The notes under the pieces are model-generated. The model worked only from the letters and a program-made list of their open reading frames with translations, made no database searches and had not been told where the DNA came from. Shown here one piece after another: positions 45,201 to 52,068 of a DNA stretch of 53,273 nt (the stretch's first letter is position 1; each line of letters starts with the position of its first letter). This DNA is from Prorocentrum cordatum (Eukaryota > Sar > Dinophyceae > Prorocentrales > Prorocentraceae), in NCBI GenBank assembly GCA_963575745.1, contig CAUYUJ010006493.1, positions 1 through 53,273 on the forward strand, read 5' to 3'. Made by a program: the position numbers and the translations under genes.

Positions 45201-47142
45201 GCTCGCTACTGCCGCGCGCGCGGGGCTTTTCGGTCAGCGAGAATTCACAGAATTCGATCAGCAAGGGAGACCGAAGCAATGCGACGCGTCAGAGTTCTTC
45301 CTGGCCGCCCTTCGTGCTGTCACCGAGGCTGGATATCAAGTACCGACACCGCATCACGGTGCGCGCACTGCGCTCCAGCAGCACGTTTGCGGCATTGCGT
45401 TGCGGCAGCGGAGGCGATGCGACGTGTGCCGGGCAAGTTCGGACACGGGGGTGATTGATTCGCGCTTGAAGCTGGTCCCTTCCGAATTGCTCGGCCCCGA
45501 CCACCGGGGGGCCTGCGATCTGGAGGATTTGATCCGACTGGAATTGAGGCATATTGGCGGGCCAGGTCAAGGATGTCCGGCGCACGCACACCTCAGTCGT
45601 GCGCAGAGGGAGGCGGCCGGGGTCTGTCAAGGCATCAGGGTGTATACGGGCAATCGCTGGGAGCGATCGCCGCCGGTGCTCTTCGTGACCGTGGAGCGGG
45701 TGGTCACGCGCGCTGATCGGAGCGAGTGGTACGACAGACGCCCTGTGCGCTTTCCTCAGATTCTGCGGCCTGTGGATGCCGAGTGCGAGTACGATTTCTC
45801 TGGGGTCGTTGTGCATCAGGGCGAAAGCGCGAAGAGCGGCCATTATTATGCGTGTGCAGCCGTGGGCGTGAACGACTACGCCAAATTCGACGACGAAGCT
45901 GTTCAGCCCAGGACTTGGGTGCAGATTGCCAGAGACCACCAGGTGCACGTTGGCGCCTATGTGTTTGCGTATGTGCGCAGGGCGGGTCCGCGGGACGGAG
46001 GCGGCGGGCGCGCGGCGGCGGGGTCTGCGGGGGGCGCCAGCGGCAGCGGTGGTGCGGGACCCTCTGGTGCGCCGCCGGCTCCGCCGACTGCGCCTCTCGG
46101 GCATGCAGGCGGGCGCGCGGCCGGGTCTGCGGGGAGCGGCGATGGCGGCGGCGGCGCTGCTTCCAGCGCCTCTGCCGCGCCGTCTGCGCCGCCGAGTGCG
46201 CCCGCCGGGCAGCCGGCGTCGGGGGGCGAGCCACCGGGCAAGCGGCGTCGGGCGGGTGGCGGGGATCCTGGCGCTGGCGACGGGGACCCCGGCGCTTCGG
46301 GGCAGCCGCAGCAGCCATTGCGCAGGGGCAAGAAGCGCGGGCTGTCCCCGCCGGCTCTGGGCAGCACGGGCGACGAGGACGACGACGCTGGCAGGGCCGC
46401 TGGCGTTCCGTCCGCGGACCCGGCTCCTGCTGGAGTCCAGCCAGGCGCGGGGGCGTCGCTCGCGGGGGACGAATGGCGTCGCTTTACGCCAGAAAACATT
46501 GACACCGCGAAGTGCATGGCTCGTACCTGGGCGGACGGAGCTGGCGGGCAATGCCGGAGCGCGCCAAAGCAGGGATGCGGGGATCTGTGCGGGCAGCATT
46601 TCAAGCAGCAGCACAAGGATGGTTGGCATGGGCGTGTGGACGGGCCCATCCCGGAGGGAAAGTTGAAGGTGTTCAAGGAGAAGAACGCAGGCAAGGCCCC
46701 GCGTGCGGCGCCCGCGGCTGAGGCTGGCGCGGTGCCCGGCGGCGATGGCGTCGCCGCGAGGGCGCCGACAGGGGGCGGCGAGGGTGCTGGAGGGGCTAGC
46801 ACGGTCAATGCGGCTTCGGAGCCATCGTCGGGCGGCGAGCGCGGGGGGCGTGGGTGGCGCGCGACCACGAGGGAAATCGCCGCCGCTGCCGCGGAGGAGC
46901 GCGCGCGGCGGGAGGATCCTGAAGAACGGCGGATGCGCCTGGGCATCGCCGAGCACAACAAGCGGCAGGAGTTGCTCGGCCGGGTCGCCGGAGCCTACCG
47001 ATTGCGTCAAGAGGCCGTGCCCGTCAACATCGGCAGGTTGACTGACGAGGAGCTGCGACAGACGTTGCGCCGCCTGCGTCCGGAAAGAGATGACGTGGTG
47101 AGCGAGCCGACGGTTGTGGCGCTGTCGGAGGAGGCTCTCTGA
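42262..47142 (+). CDS. Giant Helitron-like gene, segment 4: PIF1 helicase fused to a USP (C19) deubiquitinase
   Basis: The open frame runs 41986-47142; coding is convincing from about 42262. Numbering from 41986: PIF1-type SF1 helicase at about 240-780 with Walker A HGEGGTGKT (K288), Walker B VIVEEVSMVPP (E364/E365), motif III MFLGDFYQLGPV (about 408) and motif VI YVMLSRVRVAHRVLVYN (about 748). A Pro/Gly/Ala linker follows. Then comes a ubiquitin-specific protease fold at about 1003-1335: Cys box NLGNTCFVSAVAQ (C1015), a CDVC finger remnant, His box SGHYYACA (H1286) and FDDEAV (D1302). The full Cys-His-Asp set is present, so activity is plausible. After a long disordered linker a Cys/His module (about 1510-1550; RTWADG, GGQCR, LCGQH, HGRVDGPIP) resembles the one in segment 2. 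The protein ends in a charged helix. Helentrons are known for OTU proteases; a USP in this position is not something I recognise. Confidence 0.88.
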   Translation, partial: DSPAHAVPDSQVPAVAQLELIRGSSQSLVYKNIFLDGYAKDHKPPPAAASTGRQTGFVGLELDDSQFEEGKAQQKEAFRYRKKGSEGLPGDGDGRGGLAGSAPAVLVPGRPPPPAVAGDAKRPRRARDIAERLFNEWATRADNPVTFNKEQKAVVALVVGQVEAIVAYEEDLRSGKSPKPVEQMALLLHGEGGTGKTEVVKLLRRLLNEVFGAGSEIAVASSNSAARVIGGETIHSGFGLSGQQAMTIARLSGQKVDDIVDRMNDLKAVIVEEVSMVPPQLLGAASFRMCKARKAKYNCDVNLYMARGHMFGKVPIVMFLGDFYQLGPVSGKGRRSSLLQRESPEAPIHVRNGQSMFLDGVTHAMFLYETHRFKDLLVTPHAPCPFMPGFLKTMRQGKKFTAEQKRVVQGWVVRPGKNDKRLQDPHVKDGFEMGIAWEAVHRQMQYRAVREARDKGQMLLYVQAVDLPPKPFCEEHHKAMLQVPNVNNTGHLIGMCPLYIGMRVRLNVKLSAKHQIVQDAVGVVKDVRFHPQEFETPDADWREKKLHDAHRLGYYRCKRLPRGVLVEFDGLEKDFGFGQGVVQIAPHRASWEWNHHYDDDGERKLRKVKVTRYQIPLLPEKVRTVQTAQGLGMDAATMVLQKPMNMGADDWWLHLYVMLSRVRVAHRVLVYNLPPWDILQRGPPQYVREGVQRFEKKMKESFEIAKQWAQDYGWDVGDGPAARGAQESSSAPAPPPVPPPSPLGPSRAAGSSAGVGEGAGDDDDDDGSAPSDGEAAPAASVHTPLPSHALRPGQALTVPPAYIAPDAGPAGRGRGRGRGGDATGTGDAAAASSTGSAVSRGRGRAGGGRGAGRGTVVPRDLWGDMFRTAATVGDGAEPPELLPLDRDLCMAAYGVSQEDVTRELQWHCGHGSGVGIANLGNTCFVSAVAQVLLRLAPFRRLLHEHGQNCPLNTETCPVCALGAQAAALSVQGVGVDAVAPLATAARAGLFGQREFTEFDQQGRPKQCDASEFFLAALRAVTEAGYQVPTPHHGARTALQQHVCGIALRQRRRCDVCRASSDTGVIDSRLKLVPSELLGPDHRGACDLEDLIRLELRHIGGPGQGCPAHAHLSRAQREAAGVCQGIRVYTGNRWERSPPVLFVTVERVVTRADRSEWYDRRPVRFPQILRPVDAECEYDFSGVVVHQGESAKSGHYYACAAVGVNDYAKFDDEAVQPRTWVQIARDHQVHVGAYVFAYVRRAGPRDGGGGRAAAGSAGGASGSGGAGPSGAPPAPPTAPLGHAGGRAAGSAGSGDGGGGAASSASAAPSAPPSAPAGQPASGGEPPGKRRRAGGGDPGAGDGDPGASGQPQQPLRRGKKRGLSPPALGSTGDEDDDAGRAAGVPSADPAPAGVQPGAGASLAGDEWRRFTPENIDTAKCMARTWADGAGGQCRSAPKQGCGDLCGQHFKQQHKDGWHGRVDGPIPEGKLKVFKEKNAGKAPRAAPAAEAGAVPGGDGVAARAPTGGGEGAGGASTVNAASEPSSGGERGGRGWRATTREIAAAAAEERARREDPEERRMRLGIAEHNKRQELLGRVAGAYRLRQEAVPVNIGRLTDEELRQTLRRLRPERDDVVSEPTVVALSEEAL

Positions 47143-47167
47143 GTGCTGCGCCTCGACGGCGGCTCTC

Positions 47168-47262
47168 TGAGTGTGTGCCTGTGTGTCTGTGTGTCTGTGT
47201 GTCTGTGTGCCTGTGTGCCTGTGTGTCTGTGTGCCTGTGTGTCTGTGTGCCTGCGGGGTTGT
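47168..47262. repeat. (TGTGTGTC/TGTGTGCC)n octamer-type microsatellite
   Basis: About 95 bp of TGTGTCTG and TGTGCCTG repeats, 25 bp after the stop of the giant gene, so possibly in its 3' UTR. Confidence 0.9.
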
Positions 47263-48099
47263 GTGCGGCGTCCTCAAAGCAGGATTGCAATTAATTATCC
47301 GCGTCCCGGGTAGTTGCGTCGCGCTTGAGTCGTCTTTGCGCCGGAGGATGGAAAAGTGTGTGTGCGCGTGTCTGTGTGTGCGCGCGCGGCGCTGGCACCT
47401 CCGCGCCCCCCCCCCTCCCCCCCCCCCCGGCGCTCCGCGAGGGCGGAGTGGCTGGAGTGGAGGGCTTCTTGCATGTTTGTTGTGATGATCACGACGCCGA
47501 AGACAGCCATTCTTTTCCACTCTCTATGCTCATTCGCCTTCAGGTGCACTTTCATATCTGCTGTTGTGATTTACTTACGTCAATCGTGATTCTCTTATTT
47601 ATAGAGACAGCTTCGCTGCTCGATGTTAAGAGTTGAGCCTGCTTTAGGTACGTCATGATGGGTGTCTCTGCGCTGCTTGACGTTGTAGGGCTAGGCCCCA
47701 GGGCCTGCACAGCCTTGCAAAGGACAAAAGGAGTGGAGGGAGGGCCGGCCCCAAAATGGGGCGGTGCCTCCTTCCTCCGCGATGGAAGGATTCATCGCTG
47801 GAATATCAGGTATTTGGCGTGCCCGAGCCTGACACGGACAGTGAGGGGAGCATTATACGTGAAGCTGATCTTGTGGTGTCCTTGGGCCCTGGCTCGGAGA
47901 ACATGTACAGGTTTCGGAGAGTTCTGGACATGGGTGTGCGTAGCACGATAATGACGTGCTGAGGCTTTTCGTGTGTCGGGCCCCGAATACCCCTCCATGT
48001 CCACCTAAACGGTAACCGTCTCAGCCTGACAGTCTTCTGCAACGCTGTATATGCAACCGTTTGTGCTCAAGCCTCGCTTTTCTTCATCAGAAGGTTGCG
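47263..48099. other. Intergenic region between Helitron-like gene and DIRS-like element
   Basis: It contains a C-run at 47406-47429 and an AT-richer stretch at 47480-47640. Two short overlapping frames (47655-47951, 98 aa; 47756-47962, 68 aa) have no recognisable domain. The 5' end of the DIRS-like element must lie somewhere here, but I cannot see its terminal repeat because the other end is outside the window. Confidence 0.4.
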
Positions 48100-49470
48100 A
48101 TGCGCACCGCCCTGGCCGTGCTGAGGCTGCTCGCGTCGCTGGAGCAGCGGAGCCGCGAGTCTGGCGGGCTGCTCGGGCGCGCGCAGTTGCTCGGGCGCCC
48201 GCAGGAGGTCGCCGAGAACCTCTCGGAGAACGCGCGGGTTGTGGCCAAGTGCCCGCCGTCGCCGGCGGCAGAGTGCCCCCGCGCCCCGTTTGGGGCCTGT
48301 CCCGCGGAGGCGGAGTCGGGGCCCACCTTGGTGGGCGAGATCGCGGGGCACCAGGCGGCGGCGCTCATCGGGCAGCTGGGTGACGCCAGCTGCGTCGAGG
48401 TGTTGGCGAGGAGGTTGCCCGAGGGGTGGTTCCTGGAGCAGCGCGGCGGGTCGTTCTCGGCCGCGGGGTTCGCATGTGAGCGGGTCCCAGAGCGGTCGGT
48501 AGGGCTGAAGGACGCGGAGGCGGGTGAGGACCTGTATCAGGAGCGGGTGCTGCCTGGGCCCGTCGGCGTCGGCGGCTCGGGACAGAGCACGATCTGGCGC
48601 GGCTTGACGCCCGATCTCATGGATTGCGAGGAGCAGTACGGCGAGGGGAACATGGATGTGAGGCAGTTCGTGGTGATGAGCAGCGACGTGGAGGTGCCTC
48701 GACCTTCGCGGGAGTACTTCTACAAGTTCGACCCCGAGGACTACCCGACCAGGTGGAGGATGCGGCGGGAGCTATCGTCGAGCATGGCGGCTTACGAGGA
48801 GCTGAGGGTCGCGACGCCTGCCGCTCCGCGGACGCTGTCGGCCGAAGGCGGGAGTGAGCCCACCCGACGCCTGCCGTTGCGAGGAGCCGCCCACGGCGCC
48901 CGTGCTGAGGACGTGGCAGTGGTCGCTGACGACGGGGCTCGGACCCCGCCGCTAGAGCCGCCCGAGGATCATAGCTGGAGGATTGCGGAGGTGGAGAACG
49001 ACGACTACCACGGCGGGGACACGGTCGAGCTGCGAGAGGGGGACATCACACACAGCAAGGGCGTCGGATTCGGCTACGTTGAGGGCATTTATTCGAAGGT
49101 GATTTTGATGAGACGGTCGGAGACCGAGGCTTTCAAGAAGCGCGGGCTGGCGGCTGACCAGGAGGAGGATGTCTGCAGTGGCCAGGCCGCCCCGAACTGG
49201 AGGCTCGCGAACGAGTACGAGGGCGGGGGGTCAGGGCTCGAGGCGGTGGACTCTGGACTCCGCTCGAGAGGGGTCCGCCGCCACGAGGACGAGCACGACA
49301 GCTACGTGACCAGGACCAAGGCCCTGAGCGGCGGCGCTACGCCCGAGGAGGCGGAAGACCAAGTTGGAGGGGACGCCGGCGACGGCCGCGGTCGCGGTCG
49401 AGGTCGTGGGCGCGCAGAAGGACGCGGGGCAGCACGTGGAGGGCGTGGTGTGCCCGCGGAGACGCCATGA
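48100..49470 (+). CDS. Gag-like ORF of a DIRS-like retrotransposon
   Basis: The frame is open from 48061 (TTG). The first ATG, at 48100, gives 456 aa. The N-terminus is helical (MRTALAVLRLLASLEQRSRE), then come Cys-containing linkers and a middle region with WFLEQRGGSFSAAGF and YFYKFDPEDYPTRWRMRRE. A short stretch with HSWRIAEVENDDYHGGDTVELREGD follows, and the end is RGG-rich (GRGRGRGRGRAEGRG), a likely RNA-binding tail. I do not recognise a named domain. The role is inferred from position: its TGA (49468-49470) overlaps the ATG (49467) of the RT frame in the string ATGA, as in retroelement gag/pol pairs. No internal stops. Confidence 0.75.
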   Translation: MRTALAVLRLLASLEQRSRESGGLLGRAQLLGRPQEVAENLSENARVVAKCPPSPAAECPRAPFGACPAEAESGPTLVGEIAGHQAAALIGQLGDASCVEVLARRLPEGWFLEQRGGSFSAAGFACERVPERSVGLKDAEAGEDLYQERVLPGPVGVGGSGQSTIWRGLTPDLMDCEEQYGEGNMDVRQFVVMSSDVEVPRPSREYFYKFDPEDYPTRWRMRRELSSSMAAYEELRVATPAAPRTLSAEGGSEPTRRLPLRGAAHGARAEDVAVVADDGARTPPLEPPEDHSWRIAEVENDDYHGGDTVELREGDITHSKGVGFGYVEGIYSKVILMRRSETEAFKKRGLAADQEEDVCSGQAAPNWRLANEYEGGGSGLEAVDSGLRSRGVRRHEDEHDSYVTRTKALSGGATPEEAEDQVGGDAGDGRGRGRGRGRAEGRGAARGGRGVPAETP

Positions 49471-52068
49471 TGATGGAGACGGGCCGCGACGAGAAGTCCC
49501 CGCGTCGCGGCCTGTTGAGCGTTGGGGACGGGCCGTGCCAGGCGGCCCCAGGGAGGCGGCGGCTCTTTCCGCTCCCTCCCTTGCATGTCGACCCAGTTTG
49601 CAGGGTCGGGCGATCCAAGAAGCAGCAGCGGAGGGATCGCGCTCGTGAGGTTCTTCCCTCGCTGGTGGCGGAGGCTACCGATGCACTTAATTGGATGAGC
49701 GGGCACCGCGTCGACGACACGGAGGGCGGCTTCGCGACGACCTTCGGCCTGGCGTCGGAGATGGCGGATTCTACGAGACGCTACCTGGAAGGGCTGGCCC
49801 AGCTCCAGCAGCCCAGTAGCGAGAAGGCTCGACATCTCACCACGGAGGCGGCCCTGATGGAGTTGCTCCGAGGGAGGGGCGGTGGGTACACCGACGCTGA
49901 CCCCTCCTCAACGGCTCTGGCCCCTTTCAGGCATGACCTGGTGTCACTGCCCTCGAACACAAATGACTGTAAGATGATCGAGGAGCTCGTTGGCGCCCGA
50001 GGTCGGTACTTTCTGGAGGGGGAAGGAGAGCGAATGCGCCTGGCTGCTGATGAACAATTAACTGAGGCTCAGTTGCATGATATTCCTTGCTACGTTGATC
50101 CCGCCCTGACGCGGAATCGGAGGAGGTACGTTCGCTTTTTGAAGGACCTGCACGGCAGGGGGCTCGTGAAGTTCTCGACGCGTTGTCGCGAGAAGGTCGG
50201 GCTGTTCTTCGTGAAGAAGAAGTCGGGGCAGCTCAGGATGATACTGGATGCCCGCAGGACGAACGCGCATTTTCGACCTCCCCCACACGTGAGTCTCCTG
50301 ACTGCTGAGGGCCTCGGTAACATCGAGGTCGAGGGGGACCTGGGGGGCGCACCGCAGCTAGCGGTCGGAACCGTGGACGTCTCCGACGCCTTCCACCGCA
50401 TGAAGATGCCCGATTACCTGTGCGAGTACTTTGGCCTCCCGTCGGTGTTGGCATCGGAGCTCGGGGTGCATCGTGTGCAGGGTGTCGAGGTGGAGCCTAG
50501 CTCAGAGGTGGTGCCGCTAGCGGCCGCGCTGCCCATGGGGTTCACTTGGTCGCTCTTTTTCGCCCAGGACATCGACGAGGAAGCCACCGCCGCGGTGATC
50601 GACAGGTGTGAGCTGCTGGTGGATCACGGGCGGCCTTTGCTGCTTCGCTGCCTCCGAGACGGGGCTCAGATCCGGCACTACGTGTACGTGGACAACGTGG
50701 GCGTGTTCGGCGGGGGGCGAAGAATAGTCGAGGAGACCATGGAGCGCCTGGTGAGTAGCTTCGAGTCCCGCGGGCTCAAGACGCACGAGCTGGAGATCAC
50801 GGAGGGAGAGATCGAAGCCCTGGGCGTGGTGCTGGACGCCAACCGCCGCCACACCCGCCTTAGCTGTAAGCGTTTCTGGCGGCTTCGGCAGGGGATACGC
50901 GGGCTGCTTCGGCGTAGACTCGTGAGTGGGCAGGCCGTCGAGATCGTGGTCGGCCACTGCACCTTCGCGGGACTGATACGGCGGGAGTCACTCACCTGCT
51001 TCAGCGCCGTCTACAGCTTCATACAGAGCAACTACTACGCGCCCGTTGAGCTCTGGACGAGCGTTCGGCGGGAGCTGAAGTGCTTTCTGGGCCTGATGAT
51101 CACGCTGGTGGCGTCGTGGGAGCTGGACTGGAACGGCATTGCCTGCGCCACGGACGCCTGCGAGGAGGGCTTCGGCGTATGCTTGCGCTCGCTGGGGGCC
51201 AGTACTACCTCCCGCTATGGGCGAGTGCGTGAGCGTGATCGTTTCAGGCACCCTGGGCACGTCCGTGCCCGTGAGGCCGCTTTGCTCGATTCGTGCCCGC
51301 TCCTGCACCGTGACAGCCTCGAGGCCCTTGGGGCTGTAGGAGCCCAGGGGCTCGAGGCCTCTGCCGAGTTCGAGGAGATATCGGCCTCCGATTTGGCCGA
51401 GGATGCCTGGTACGTGTGCGGGGGATGGCCTTTCGTTTTTGAGGAAAATATTCTCCTGCTCGAAGCCCGCGCCTTGCTTATCGGCGCCGAGCGCATTCTC
51501 CTCTCTCGCCCTGGCCGCAATCTCAGACAGCTCCTGTTCTGTGATAATCTCGCGCTTGTGCTTTGCTGTGACAGATATCGCACCAGAAACTACAAGCTTT
51601 TGTTGATCCTTAGGAAGCTTGCGTGTCTTTGCCTCGCCAGGAATGTCCGCCTCACTGTCAGGTGGATCCCCTCGGAGCGAAACCCCGCGGACTGGCCCTC
51701 TCGGCTTTTTTCGCGCCCGCCGTCCCAGGGGACCGCCAAAGGGCCTCGTGAGAGTCCTGGTGAGGTTTCTTTTCCTGCCCCCCCCGCGTCGATCAAGGGG
51801 GAAGGTCAGCGTAGTTTTTTGAGAGCACGAAGTTTAACAAGTGACATGGAGGGGGAAAGGGAGCGAGACCATAGCCCTCGTATCGCACCCCATCGACGTC
51901 TTTTGAAGCTAGCCGAGTGTCTCTGGCCTCGTGGTGGGGCCCCCGAGCGCCCTAGAGTCGTGAGGCTTTTCGATTTTCTTCCTCAGGTTGAGTCTGGTCG
52001 CGAGCACGTGCATCCGCCCTGCCCCCCGTCGGCAGGCGCTTTGGCTCAAAGAGCGCCTAGCATCCATA
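49467..52068 (+). CDS. DIRS-like reverse transcriptase/RNase H
   Basis: It begins at three consecutive ATGs (49467, 49470, 49473), the first overlapping the upstream stop. The frame has no stop up to the window's edge; I end the feature just before the recombinase ATG, because coding sense fades after about 51830. RT motifs: LRMILDARRTNAHFR (D261), TVDVSDAFHRM (D304, D307), AALPMGFTWSLFFAQD and HYVYVDNVGV (Y407-V-D409-N410). The last catalytic position is Asn rather than Asp (YVDN for YVDD), which may be lineage-typical or weaken activity. RNase H: CATDACEEGFGVCL (D563), ENILLLEARALLIGAERI, LLFCDNLAL and RWIPSERNPADWPSR (D742). The RNase H following directly on RT, ending in NPADWPSR, is characteristic of DIRS-type elements. 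The product copies element RNA into DNA. Confidence 0.88.

Noticed and set aside
42514-47520. Minus-strand open frames opposite the helicase-USP segment (622 and 743 aa)
   Set aside because: Antisense shadows; the plus frame contains complete PIF1 and USP motif sets.
47655-47962. Small proteins of 98 and 68 aa upstream of the DIRS-like element
   Set aside because: Overlapping frames with no domain, no homologue in the window and no start context; unsupported.
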